Positions 40,011 to 48,170 of a stretch of 64,000 bases of DNA are shown piece after piece. The stretch is taken from contig NZ_JACRSV010000001.1 in NCBI RefSeq assembly GCF_014384905.1, positions 434,001 to 498,000 on the forward strand, read 5' to 3'. Every line of letters begins with the position of its first letter. Within the stretch, counting starts at the first letter, position 1. The DNA is from Fumia xinanensis. GTDB lineage: Bacteria; Bacillota; Clostridia; Oscillospirales; Ruminococcaceae. The position numbers and the translations under genes are program-made. A model generated the notes under the pieces. That model made no database searches. It was not told the origin of the DNA and worked only from the letters and a program-made list of their open reading frames with translations.

Positions 40011-40187
40011 ATGAATAAAAAACAATTAGATGTCTGCGTTAAAGCCCTAAAATACTTAACTTCTGACATTGACGATCAAATTCATACTAGGCCCTATCCA
40101 TGCACAGATAAAGAATGCTTTGACCGTGGGAACTTTCACGTATCTTGTGTTGAGTGTAAGAATTATACAAAGGAGGACAATCCGTAA
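40011..40187 (+). CDS. Small Cys-containing phage protein
   Basis: A 58-residue protein with a helical N-terminus (KKQLDVCVKALKYL) and a C-terminal Cys set (YPCTDKEC, CVECKNY) suggesting a zinc site. It starts 7 bp after the previous gene and overlaps the next start by one base. Function unknown. Confidence 0.5.
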   Translation: MNKKQLDVCVKALKYLTSDIDDQIHTRPYPCTDKECFDRGNFHVSCVECKNYTKEDNP

Positions 40188-40504
40188 TGAGCAAATTGGA
40201 TTATATAGAATTCTACGGCGGGTCGGAAGGAACTCAATTTGTAGTGCATGCTAATAAGTACACCAAAGAAGAAGTCATTGACTTGTTTGTATCTGAGTAT
40301 GATTACCTATTTGACGCCAATGGGAAAAATTCATTGAGAAAGCCCACAATCAATGACATCTATGATGCAAGATGTCGATTCTATATTCGTGCTCCTGATA
40401 GTTGTATAGAATTTGAAGGAGAACCATGTTATTCATTTTGTGGGAACGAAAGAGGGAGCTTTCCGGTATACGTGATTGATTTAGCGAGTTTGGAGGGTTA
40501 TTAA
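40187..40504 (+). CDS. Hypothetical phage protein
   Basis: A 105-residue acidic protein with no motif I recognise. AAAGGAGG lies eleven bases before the ATG. It overlaps the previous gene by one base (TAATG), showing coupling. It is followed after one base by dut. Confidence 0.55.
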   Translation: MSKLDYIEFYGGSEGTQFVVHANKYTKEEVIDLFVSEYDYLFDANGKNSLRKPTINDIYDARCRFYIRAPDSCIEFEGEPCYSFCGNERGSFPVYVIDLASLEGY

Positions 40505-40505
40505 T

Positions 40506-41108
40506 ATGAGACTGATTGATGCAGATGAAGCAATATATATAGCAACAAACCATCTTATAAATCCATACGAAATTATATCTTTCAGGGCTGTAATTGATAA
40601 AACGCCCACAATTGGAATAGAAAACCTTAACCGATGCTATGATAATGATTTTAACAGTAGTAAAACTCAAATTGTGAAAATTAAGCTTGATACACATGCA
40701 ATAAAGCCTACAAGGGCATATATTACAGATGCAGGTCTTGATCTATATTCACCTGTCAGACGGTGGGTTTTTGCTGGAGACAGTGCGTTATTTGATACCG
40801 GAGTACATATAGAGTTACCGTACATATACATTAATGGAGTTCAATACCCCACAACCGGATTTGTGAAATCAAAAAGCGGGCTTAATGTTAATCACGACTT
40901 AGTAACTGAAGGTGTTATTGACTTAGGATACACAGGGTCTATTAAGGTAAAACTACACAATCTAGGAAAAACAGATTACCTTGTCAACCAAGGGGATAAA
41001 ATAGCCCAACTTGTTATTCTTCCAGTGTTGACACCGGATATAAGGCTTGTAAATTCGTTACCTGAAACCGCTCGTGGCGATAAAGGGTTTGGAAGCTCTG
41101 GGCGGTAA
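40506..41108 (+). CDS. dut: dUTPase with an N-terminal phage module
   Basis: Residues about 58-200 are a trimeric dUTPase, which hydrolyses dUTP to dUMP and keeps uracil out of phage DNA. The five motifs are visible: DAGLDLYSP, KSKSGLNVNH (with Lys where Arg is common), EGVIDLGYTGSI, GDKIAQLVILPV and RGDKGFGSSGR. The first 45 residues, MRLIDADEAIYIA to TPTIG, are the lead of another common phage family (LIDAD...PT), so the protein is a chimera. The lead may regulate or localise the enzyme. Confidence 0.9.
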   Translation: MRLIDADEAIYIATNHLINPYEIISFRAVIDKTPTIGIENLNRCYDNDFNSSKTQIVKIKLDTHAIKPTRAYITDAGLDLYSPVRRWVFAGDSALFDTGVHIELPYIYINGVQYPTTGFVKSKSGLNVNHDLVTEGVIDLGYTGSIKVKLHNLGKTDYLVNQGDKIAQLVILPVLTPDIRLVNSLPETARGDKGFGSSGR

Positions 41109-41123
41109 AGGGGGATTTTACCA

Positions 41124-41402
41124 TTGAGTACAATAATTTTTTCTGATGATATGACGCAGCCATACAGTGAATTCATTACTGACGCTCTTCACAAGTTCGC
41201 AGAATACAAAGTTAAGAAAATAGCAATTGTCGGATTTTTAGACAACGACCAAACTTATTGTGGATATTACAAGATGAATACATATGATAAGGTGATGGCT
41301 TCTGAGCATATTAAGAGCGATGCTACAATGGAAATAATAACGGCAAACATAGATACGATAAGAGAGGCACTAAAAAATTTGGAGGGACAAGATTATGATT
41401 AA
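41124..41402 (+). CDS. Hypothetical phage protein
   Basis: A 92-residue protein starting at TTG 41124 after AAAGGGGGA. It alternates strands and helices (KIAIVGFLDNDQ), like a small alpha/beta domain. No family recognised. It overlaps the next gene by eight bases. Confidence 0.55.
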   Translation: MSTIIFSDDMTQPYSEFITDALHKFAEYKVKKIAIVGFLDNDQTYCGYYKMNTYDKVMASEHIKSDATMEIITANIDTIREALKNLEGQDYD

Positions 41403-41622
41403 TTGTTACCGCACACTAATGGTGCATAGGAGGGCATATCACGTTGGAGATCAGGTGCGGATTAATCGGGACTACATAGGGACTATCGTTTGCATCAAGC
41501 ATAATCGCGTGGTGACGGAGAACAAAGTAATCTATTTCAGCGAGTTATGGGATATGGAGGCGTGGGATGACAAAGAAAGAATACCTGTTGCAGTACAAGG
41601 ATGCACAAAGAGAAGTCGATAG
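41395..41622 (+). CDS. Small phage protein with an SH3-like fold
   Basis: A 75-residue basic protein. HVGDQVRINRDYIGTIVCI looks like the start of a small beta-barrel of the SH3/KOW type. GGAGGG precedes the ATG. It overlaps the late regulator gene by 56 bases in another frame, an unusually long overlap. Function unknown. Confidence 0.5.
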   Translation: MINCYRTLMVHRRAYHVGDQVRINRDYIGTIVCIKHNRVVTENKVIYFSELWDMEAWDDKERIPVAVQGCTKRSR

Positions 41623-41989
41623 GCTCATTAATGAGCGCGCCAGATGGATTGCCAGGGCAACTAAGGTCACGCCTACATATACGGGGATGCCACACGGTGG
41701 TAGCGGCGAGGACAGGATGCAGGATGCTGTGGAGAGGCTTTCGGAGGTGGAGGACGAGCTCAACGACAAAATTGACAGGCTGGTGGATCTGCGGAGAGAA
41801 GTTGACACGGCAATTAGTACTATTGGGGATACAAGGCTGGAAACAGTCCTCCGATATCGGTATATTAATGATTTCACATTACGACAGATTGCTCGTAAAA
41901 TGTCATATGATTATTATTATGTCTGCCATCTCCATGGAGAAGCTTTGGAAAAGATGACAATAAATCGCAACTTTTTTATGCTAAAATAG
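41567..41989 (+). CDS. Sigma-70-like phage late regulator (DUF1492 type)
   Basis: A 140-residue protein with an N-terminal coiled coil (AQREVDRLINERARWIARAT; DELNDKIDRLVDLRREVDTA) and a C-terminal region-4-like HTH (LRYRYINDFTLRQIARKMSY followed by the recognition helix). Proteins of this type sit just before terS and are thought to switch on late transcription. GGAGG lies nine bases before the ATG. A terminator follows. Confidence 0.8.
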   Translation: MTKKEYLLQYKDAQREVDRLINERARWIARATKVTPTYTGMPHGGSGEDRMQDAVERLSEVEDELNDKIDRLVDLRREVDTAISTIGDTRLETVLRYRYINDFTLRQIARKMSYDYYYVCHLHGEALEKMTINRNFFMLK

Positions 41990-42004
41990 TATTATCAAAA
42001 GTAT

Positions 42005-42041
42005 GAGGAGCGTCCTTTAGTCGGGGACGCCCCTCTTTTTT
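42005..42041 (+). terminator. Terminator before the packaging genes
   Basis: GAGG and GCGTCC pair with GGACGC and CCTC around a short loop, followed by six T. It separates early genes from the late block. Confidence 0.75.
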
Positions 42042-42092
42042 GATGGGCGGATTGGACATCACATATCAGCAGATAAGCGGGCGGGGGCTTGT

Positions 42093-42124
42093 GATGCAGC
42101 AACGAGAGGATGCAGCAATGAGAG
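42093..42124 (+). repeat. 16-bp tandem repeat upstream of terS
   Basis: GATGCAGCAACGAGAG and GATGCAGCAATGAGAG are adjacent copies with one difference. Such repeats near terS can be TerS binding (cos or pac) sites, but this is unproven. Confidence 0.5.
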
Positions 42125-42134
42125 GATGGGGCTA

Positions 42135-42431
42135 ATGGAGATTCCAGAGAAGATAAAGATTGGCGGTAAAATTTATAACGTAGAAATCACTGATAGGCTC
42201 GATATGGGCAGTGTAAATTATAGTGGGGAAATCTGTTATAGGGATTTAGTAATTAGAATTTGTCCATGTGCAAAAGGGAACATGGAAGCCTGTCTTGTCC
42301 ACGAATTAATGCATGGAATATTTGCGCATCTTGGATATACGGAACACGATGAAAAGCAGATTGACGAATTGGCAAACGCCTTGTATATGGTAATCCAAGA
42401 TAATCCAGAAATGTTTGCACCAAAACAATAA
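42135..42431 (+). CDS. Small metallopeptidase-like phage protein
   Basis: A 98-residue protein with HELMH near residue 61 (CLVHELMHGIFAHLG) and a C-terminal helix ELANALYMVIQ, similar to minimal zincins in phage early regions. GSVNYSGEICYRDLVI forms the preceding strands. AGAGG nine bases before ATG 42135 decides the start. Target unknown; it lies directly upstream of the terminase genes. Confidence 0.7.
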   Translation: MEIPEKIKIGGKIYNVEITDRLDMGSVNYSGEICYRDLVIRICPCAKGNMEACLVHELMHGIFAHLGYTEHDEKQIDELANALYMVIQDNPEMFAPKQ

Positions 42432-42463
42432 AAACAGAAAGTTTAAAAAGAGAGGTGGGTGGT

Positions 42464-42904
42464 ATGGCGCTTACTGAAAAACAGCAAAGATTTTGTGATG
42501 AATATTTGATTGATTGTAACGCTACGCAGGCAGCTATTAGAGCAGGATATTCCGAAAAACATGCGCACACCAATGCTAATAAATTACTACAAAATACTAC
42601 AGTCAAAGCATACATCGACGAGCAACTGGAAAAAATACGCAGCCAAAAAACAGCCGAAGCCCAAGAAGTCATGGAATATCTCACAGCCGTTATGCGCGGC
42701 GAATCAGAATCTGAAATTGTCGTGGTAGAAGGATGTGGGGATGGCTGCTCTGAGGCCCGCAGGATAAAGAAAGCACCGGACGAAAAAGACCGCTTAAAAG
42801 CCGCCGAACTACTTGGTAAAAGATACGGACTATTCACCGGAACAGACAAGCAAAACCCGGAAGGAGTGAGGATTGTCTTTGATATTCCAAAACCAGGACG
42901 TTAA
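42464..42904 (+). CDS. terS: Terminase small subunit
   Basis: A 146-residue Terminase_2-type protein. LTEKQQRFCDEYLIDCNATQAAIRAGYS (residues 3-30, shown by LTEKQQRFCDEYL and ATQAAIRAGYS) is the standard DNA-binding N-terminus. It selects viral DNA and recruits TerL. GAGAGG before ATG 42464 sets the start. It overlaps terL by 32 bases. Confidence 0.93.
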   Translation: MALTEKQQRFCDEYLIDCNATQAAIRAGYSEKHAHTNANKLLQNTTVKAYIDEQLEKIRSQKTAEAQEVMEYLTAVMRGESESEIVVVEGCGDGCSEARRIKKAPDEKDRLKAAELLGKRYGLFTGTDKQNPEGVRIVFDIPKPGR

Positions 42905-44144
42905 TTTGTCCCAAATCATAGCCCCCCACTTCTATGGCCCTGCATGGCATATAAACGATCATGCTTATACCCATTATTGGTTTGATGGTGGGCGAGGTTC
43001 CACAAAATCCTCTTTTATCAGCTTGGAAATTATTCTTTTGATTGTCCAGCACCCTGATGTGAATGCCCTCATTCTTCGCAAGGTAGGGGAGACGCTGCGG
43101 GATAGTGTTTTCGCTCAATTGCTTTGGGCAATCGACATTTTATTTCTCGCGGACTGTTTCAAGCACACGACGTCCCCAATGGAAATAACCTATCTGCCAA
43201 CTGGGCAAAAAATTTTCTTTCGTGGTGCAGATAAACCGCAAAAAATCAAATCGGTTAAGCCCCAAAAGGGATATATAGGTGTCGTTTGGTATGAGGAATT
43301 AGATCAGTTTACCGGTATGGAAGAGATTAGAAACATCAACCAGTCCACTATGCGTGGCGGCAACATGTTCTGGATGTTTTATAGTTATAACCCGCCGAAA
43401 AGCCGTGATAGTTGGGTAAACGTCGAAATGATGGATGAGCGGCCAGACCGATTTACTCATCATAGCACTTATTTAGACGTTCCAAGAGAATGGCTCGGAG
43501 ATCAGTTCATTTATGAGGCTGAACTTTTGAAAAGCAGAAAACCGGAAGCATACGAACACGAATATATGGGAGTGGCAACCGGGACCGGAGGCGCTGTATT
43601 TGATAATCTTCAGGAGAGGGAGATTACCGATACAGAAATCGCCGCTTTTGACCGCTTGTATTATGGGGTTGACTTTGGATTTGCTATTGACCCCTTTGTA
43701 TGGCTTAAAATGCACTATAACAAAAATCACCAGACCCTCTATCTTTTGGATGAAATCTATCAGCCGAAACTGAGCAATAGGAGAGCAGCAGACATGATGA
43801 GGGAGCGGGGGACAGGAAGAATACTCGCAGACTGCGCGGAGCCGAAAAGCATTGCAGAGATTTCCTCGTTGGGGATACGAATCGACCCAGCGAAGAAAGG
43901 ACCAGACAGCGTAGAGTATGGGATTAAATGGATGCAAAGCCTTGATGCAATCGTAATTGACAAATCTCGAACCCCAAACGCCTACAAAGAGTTCAGTTTA
44001 TACGAGTATGAGCAAAATAAAGATGGGGAGTTTATCTCCGCTTTTCCAGATAAAAACAATCACGCCATTGATGCTTGCCGATATGCACTTTCAGAAGTGA
44101 TGAAATACAATACCGGATGGGGCTTTGGAAAAATTAAGATTTAG
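42873..44144 (+). CDS. terL: Terminase large subunit (PBSX type)
   Basis: The packaging motor: an ATPase and nuclease. The 423 residues begin at TTG 42873, seven bases after AAGGAG. Walker A is GGRGSTKSS (residues 39-47), and VVWYEELDQF is the Walker B and catalytic Glu. The C-terminal RNase H-like nuclease has the first Asp in YYGVDFGFAIDP and later acidic residues in DKNNHAIDACRYAL. The length and motifs fit the PBSX/SPP1 group of head-full or cos packagers. Confidence 0.94.
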   Translation: MSLIFQNQDVNLSQIIAPHFYGPAWHINDHAYTHYWFDGGRGSTKSSFISLEIILLIVQHPDVNALILRKVGETLRDSVFAQLLWAIDILFLADCFKHTTSPMEITYLPTGQKIFFRGADKPQKIKSVKPQKGYIGVVWYEELDQFTGMEEIRNINQSTMRGGNMFWMFYSYNPPKSRDSWVNVEMMDERPDRFTHHSTYLDVPREWLGDQFIYEAELLKSRKPEAYEHEYMGVATGTGGAVFDNLQEREITDTEIAAFDRLYYGVDFGFAIDPFVWLKMHYNKNHQTLYLLDEIYQPKLSNRRAADMMRERGTGRILADCAEPKSIAEISSLGIRIDPAKKGPDSVEYGIKWMQSLDAIVIDKSRTPNAYKEFSLYEYEQNKDGEFISAFPDKNNHAIDACRYALSEVMKYNTGWGFGKIKI

Positions 44145-44153
44145 GGGGGGGGG
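44144..44153 (+). repeat. Homopolymer run of ten G before the portal gene
   Basis: Ten consecutive G begin with the last base of the terL stop codon and form the only ribosome-binding-like element before the portal ATG (44160). Such tracts slip in replication and in sequencing. Confidence 0.8.
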
Positions 44154-44159
44154 ATTCCT

Positions 44160-45563
44160 ATGCTTCAAATGACTGCCGAGCAGTTTAATTTGATTAACCG
44201 AGATAATATAGGACAATTGCTACAGAAAATTCGTCCAATATTAGACCACCGTAGACGCATGTATGAAAGATATTCCAGAAAGATTTCCCAAATTGATACA
44301 ATGGGAGGGGGATATGATGAAAACGGAAAACGCCATGCAATTGTGGCGTTTGAGTTCTATGTTGTTAACATGGTACAGGGGTATCTGGGCGGAAAAGCTC
44401 CGGCCTACAGCGTGCAAAAAGGAGATAAAGAGGAATCGTATGTTAAAGATTATACCGACGCTATCGAAAAAATTAGGCGGTATAACGACGATGCAGCCAC
44501 TTACATAGAGCTAATCCATGACTACCTCATTACTTCGGCGGCTCATCTTTATATCTACGAAAACGAAGACAACGAAATCGTATATACCCGCTTTGATTCC
44601 AGGCAAACAGTGGGAATTTTTGATTATGCCACTCCGCCGAATCAAATAGGGTGTGTCCGAACATGGGAACAGGCTGATGTCAAAGGACAGCAGGAAACCG
44701 TTGTTGAAGTCATCTCAGATGGGTACAGGAGAAAATTTATCGGTAAGGATTTTGTTTTTTCTATTGTAGAAGAGCCAGAGATGTTATCGTGGGGGGACGT
44801 GCCATGTGTCACTTTTGAGCACCCAGATGGCATAACCGTATTCGAACCAGCTATTTCTCCAATCGACACCTACGAGCAGCTAATCAACAATGTCCGCAAC
44901 ATGACACAGTATAATGACGATGCGAAATTGCTAGTTTATGGATATAATCCGGCCAACCAAATAGGAACACCGGAACGAGATAAAGAAGATGCGGAATGGC
45001 TTAGAGCAAATGTTCTCTTCATTGGAGAAGGTGGAAAAATTGAATGGCTGTTGAAAAGCATTGATTACTCTGGAACTCTGAGCCTCCAAAAATCCCTGCA
45101 TGATTTGATAACGATGCTTACAGGCGTTCCCAATATGACCGATGAGGCATTTTCAAGCGCGGACAATGCAAGCGCTTTGGGATACAAGCTATATGCCCTT
45201 GATCAGTATTGCGCTACCAGTGACCGGGTATTCCGCAAAGGATATCTTCGCCTGTGGGAGATCATCACGAACCGGTTAAATCTGAAAGGCGCAGACTTTG
45301 ATTTCAGAGACATTAACATCGTAATGCAGCGGAATATTCCCACCGATAAGGATAAATCCATTTCAAGAGCCGCTACCATGAAGTCGAGCGGCCTTTTCTC
45401 CGATCTAACCTGCATCAATGAATCACAGGTTGAGGTTGACGCACAAGAGGAGCTTGAGCGGCGGGACCAGGAAACAGAAAAAGACTACGAAACCATGATG
45501 AAACGAAATCAGCAGAACCCGCAGGAGGAACCGGACGATGACGGACAGGAAGCAAATCCGTAG
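44160..45563 (+). CDS. Portal protein (SPP1 gp6-like)
   Basis: A 467-residue portal that forms the dodecameric ring at the capsid vertex through which DNA moves. The middle region VTYIELIHDYL to YIYENEDNEIVYTRFDSRQT and PCVTFEHPDGITVFEPAISPID are typical of SPP1_portal. The C-terminal tail is rich in Gln and Glu. It overlaps the MuF-like gene by 26 bases. The G10 tract is its ribosome binding site. Confidence 0.92.
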   Translation: MLQMTAEQFNLINRDNIGQLLQKIRPILDHRRRMYERYSRKISQIDTMGGGYDENGKRHAIVAFEFYVVNMVQGYLGGKAPAYSVQKGDKEESYVKDYTDAIEKIRRYNDDAATYIELIHDYLITSAAHLYIYENEDNEIVYTRFDSRQTVGIFDYATPPNQIGCVRTWEQADVKGQQETVVEVISDGYRRKFIGKDFVFSIVEEPEMLSWGDVPCVTFEHPDGITVFEPAISPIDTYEQLINNVRNMTQYNDDAKLLVYGYNPANQIGTPERDKEDAEWLRANVLFIGEGGKIEWLLKSIDYSGTLSLQKSLHDLITMLTGVPNMTDEAFSSADNASALGYKLYALDQYCATSDRVFRKGYLRLWEIITNRLNLKGADFDFRDINIVMQRNIPTDKDKSISRAATMKSSGLFSDLTCINESQVEVDAQEELERRDQETEKDYETMMKRNQQNPQEEPDDDGQEANP

Positions 45564-46980
45564 GTACTGGGAATTTGCCAATCAAAAGCAAGATGACCTA
45601 TACAAAATCCTTAACGAGACTTTTTCTGAGCTGTCCGACGATATTCAAGCCATTATCGACCGCTTTATGCGGATAGAGCTGACCGGCAACCTGTCAAAGC
45701 GTGAGACGGAAACCCTCCACCGTAAAATCAAGCAATGGCGGGATGCCGGTTACAGCGACTCCTATCAGCTAAAACTATATATGCGCGATTTGGAAAACCG
45801 CAGTAGAATCAAGGGCCACGAGGCTCTTTTTTTGTACCTATTTGCGGCGTTTGCTGGCCGATACCGCGGGCTGATAAATGCGCAGCTTCCAATTCTTCAA
45901 GCTATCTCAAAAAATACCTTTGAGCGGGAGAGTGGAAGAAAGGGCGGGGTATCGGATAAAGACTTGCAATCTCTTCTTCAGAATTTACCGGACGGTACTG
46001 CATATGAGGACCAAATGTTTGGATATGCCCAATACGGTGCGAAACGCACCGCAGACACAGTGAGGAACGCCAAGCAGCGTGAAGCGCCCCTGGAAGCGGA
46101 CAGCCCGGAAATGCAAAAGATCCTTAATACAGAGAAAAACAGGCTTCTAAAACCGTCTCAGCGCAGCACAGGACAGACGCAGGACTATCATGGATACCTA
46201 GACCTCGTAATGACCGCTGTTGTAGGATACAGCGCTATGAGAGCTTTCCAGGAGTCCGGTGCAAAGGAATACATCTTCATTGCTACTATCGACGGGCGCA
46301 CCACAGAAGCCTGCCAGCATCTCCACCAGAAACGGTTTAAAGTGTCGGAAATGAAACTGGGTGTCAATGCCCCCCCAATCACTGTAGATTGGAGAGGGCA
46401 ACCTATTCCACATCCGTGCAGGAGCATTATACGAGCCATATCAGATTTGAAACCGAACCCAAAAGATGATACAATTGCTTTTGAGGAAAATAGCAATATT
46501 TTTGATGCTGAGAAAGATATTGCAGATAAGAAAGTTGAGCATGGAATAGCCTTTGATTCTGACGGGAAAATACTGTTTCGGAAGAAAGGAGATTCCAACC
46601 ACATCGCTTTAACCAATGACGAAAAAAGCATGTTAAAAGGCTCCATATTTTCACATAATCACCCAGGAAATGGTCCTCTTTCACCGTCGGATTTATTTAA
46701 TCTCTGGGCTTTCGATATGAAAGAAGTCAGGGCGGTAACAAAACACGGGGTATTTTCAGTCAAACAGCCCAAACAGTGGAAGGTGACGCCAAGTTCGAAA
46801 GAAGCAATGAAACGAGAATATCAATCCATGATTCCGAAATATTACGGCCCAATCTCCCGAAGGATGTCTGCTGGGGCGCTGGATCCAGAACAGGCAGATT
46901 ATCTGTTGCAGCGATTGATTATGCGCCGCATGTCAAGGCGTTACGGATTTACCATAAATTTAATTAGGTGGGATGAATGA
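45538..46980 (+). CDS. MuF-like head protein (SPP1 gp7) with a JAB/JAMM-like C-terminal domain
   Basis: A 480-residue minor head protein. The MuF/gp7 domain (about 150-310) ends in DGRTTEACQHLHQKRF and PHPCRSIIRAI, the conserved Cys/His pattern. The C-terminal part (about 320-430) has SHNHPGNGPLSPSDL: His373, His375, Ser382 and Asp385 form an HxHP...SxxD metalloprotease motif like JAB/JAMM or RadC proteins, with six rather than seven residues between His375 and Ser382. A Glu upstream (KKVEHGIAFD) could complete it. It may be an injected effector or a head-maturation protease; both are inferences. Confidence 0.85.
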   Translation: MTDRKQIRRYWEFANQKQDDLYKILNETFSELSDDIQAIIDRFMRIELTGNLSKRETETLHRKIKQWRDAGYSDSYQLKLYMRDLENRSRIKGHEALFLYLFAAFAGRYRGLINAQLPILQAISKNTFERESGRKGGVSDKDLQSLLQNLPDGTAYEDQMFGYAQYGAKRTADTVRNAKQREAPLEADSPEMQKILNTEKNRLLKPSQRSTGQTQDYHGYLDLVMTAVVGYSAMRAFQESGAKEYIFIATIDGRTTEACQHLHQKRFKVSEMKLGVNAPPITVDWRGQPIPHPCRSIIRAISDLKPNPKDDTIAFEENSNIFDAEKDIADKKVEHGIAFDSDGKILFRKKGDSNHIALTNDEKSMLKGSIFSHNHPGNGPLSPSDLFNLWAFDMKEVRAVTKHGVFSVKQPKQWKVTPSSKEAMKREYQSMIPKYYGPISRRMSAGALDPEQADYLLQRLIMRRMSRRYGFTINLIRWDE

Positions 46981-46982
46981 CG

Positions 46983-47237
46983 ATGAAAAATAAGTATCTG
47001 GAAGAATACGATAAAGAAATGGAACAGAGCCCTATGTTTGACGGGGACCCATACGAATATATGATATTCAGTTCCAATTGTATCAATTGCAAATATTGGG
47101 AAATGCATTCGGACGACTTGTACCAATGTAAAGCTTTTCCAGATGGAATCCCACCTGAAATTTGGACGGGTAAAGTTTCGCACGATAATCCGTACGAAGG
47201 AGACCACGGAATACAATTTGAACCAAAGGAGGAATAA
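46983..47237 (+). CDS. Small Cys-containing phage protein
   Basis: An 84-residue acidic protein with CINCKYW, CKAFPDGIPPEIW and DHGIQFEPKE, a pattern met in many Firmicutes phages between head genes. It probably binds zinc; function unknown. ATG 46983 is preferred to 46977 because GGTGGG lies upstream at suitable distance. It starts 2 bp after the MuF gene. Confidence 0.65.
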   Translation: MKNKYLEEYDKEMEQSPMFDGDPYEYMIFSSNCINCKYWEMHSDDLYQCKAFPDGIPPEIWTGKVSHDNPYEGDHGIQFEPKEE

Positions 47238-47240
47238 GCT

Positions 47241-47354
47241 ATGTATGTAGATCCGTTTTGGGCGGGTGTTATCTGCACGATATTTGCGGAGGTTATCGCT
47301 ATCATTATCGGTACGGCTGTATCGGTTGGGAAAAGCAAGAATAATCGAAAATAG
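47241..47354 (+). CDS. 37-residue membrane peptide
   Basis: A small frame starting eleven bases after AAAGGAGG. The product is one hydrophobic helix (WAGVICTIFAEVIAIIIG) followed by a basic tail GKSKNNRK. Many phages encode such a peptide between head genes; function unknown. A terminator-like hairpin follows at 47384. Confidence 0.5.
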   Translation: MYVDPFWAGVICTIFAEVIAIIIGTAVSVGKSKNNRK

Positions 47355-47383
47355 TACTTCTAAAAATTACATATTTTGACGTC

Positions 47384-47421
47384 AAGAACGTTGGTTGTCC
47401 TTCGGGGTGGCTGGCGTTCTT
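47384..47421 (+). terminator. UUCG-loop terminator-like hairpin pairing only in plus-strand RNA
   Basis: AAGAACG plus TTGGTTGTCC, loop TTCG, then GGGTGGCTGG plus CGTTCTT. All 17 positions pair in plus-strand RNA if G-U pairs are counted; on the minus strand the G-U pairs become A/C mismatches. TTTTCG follows. It lies between the head accessory genes and the scaffold gene. Confidence 0.6.
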
Positions 47422-47438
47422 TTCGTATATATTTATTT

Positions 47439-47484
47439 GCCGGAGGGCGTGAACTCAAATATATGCCGGCGGGCGTGAACGCAA
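47439..47484 (+). repeat. 20-bp direct repeat in the scaffold leader
   Basis: GCCGGAGGGCGTGAACTCAA (47439-47458) and GCCGGCGGGCGTGAACGCAA (47465-47484), 18 of 20 identical, spaced 26 bp. The second copy merges with the AGGAGG of the scaffold gene. Confidence 0.6.
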
Positions 47485-47496
47485 GGAGGTTACACA

Positions 47497-48153
47497 ATGC
47501 TGAAAGACGAAATGAGACAGATTTTGATGCGGCGTTATTCGGATGGAGGCGCACAAGCAACGGAAGAGGCCTCAAAAGCTGGAGAGTCCAAAACGGAATC
47601 CGGCAATGAGAATGCAGCTTCGCAGGAAGAGACGGCCAAAAAGACGGAAAAGACTTACACACGGGATGAGGTCAATAAAATCGTCAATGCCGAACGGATA
47701 AAGGCGGCTAACGATGCTGTGTCAGCCATGAAAAATCAGGAGACCGAAGCAGCAAAGCTCGCTAAAATGTCCACTGAAGACCGCCTGAACTATGAAAAGG
47801 AACAGGCTATTAAGCAGGCACAGGACGCACAAGCAGAGCTTAACGCCTACAAACTCAAAGACGAAGCAGTCAAGCTTGCAGGGAAGGAAAATCTTCCTGT
47901 AGAGCTGCTTGACCTGCTGGATTTTAAGGCAATGAGCGCCGAAACCGTCAGCGATCAAATCAAATCTATGTCTAAACTGTTCCAAGTATCGGTACAGCAG
48001 GAAGTCAACAGCAGACTTAAACAAGCATCTCCTGAAACCCATGTGCAGGGCAACACAAGAACCGATTATTCGGAGCTGCTCAGACAGGCTCAGGAGAACA
48101 ACGACATGACGGCGATTGCGTACTATACGCGATTGGCCAACAGCCAAAAATAA
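47497..48153 (+). CDS. Scaffolding protein (DUF4355)
   Basis: A 218-residue protein with a disordered Glu/Ala/Ser-rich start, a long coiled coil (RDEVNKIVNAERIKAAND through QDAQAELNAYKLKD) and a short C-terminal helical domain (LLRQAQENNDMTAIAYYTRL). It matches DUF4355, the scaffold of SPP1-like heads, which guides capsid assembly and is then lost. AGGAGG precedes the ATG. It comes 17 bp before the capsid gene. Confidence 0.88.
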   Translation: MLKDEMRQILMRRYSDGGAQATEEASKAGESKTESGNENAASQEETAKKTEKTYTRDEVNKIVNAERIKAANDAVSAMKNQETEAAKLAKMSTEDRLNYEKEQAIKQAQDAQAELNAYKLKDEAVKLAGKENLPVELLDLLDFKAMSAETVSDQIKSMSKLFQVSVQQEVNSRLKQASPETHVQGNTRTDYSELLRQAQENNDMTAIAYYTRLANSQK

Positions 48154-48170
48154 CAAGGAGATGAAATTTT

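Noticed and set aside
47376..47609. A 77-codon frame through the wobble hairpin and scaffold start
   Set aside because: It reads through a terminator-like stem and into the scaffold gene out of frame; no ribosome binding site at its start.
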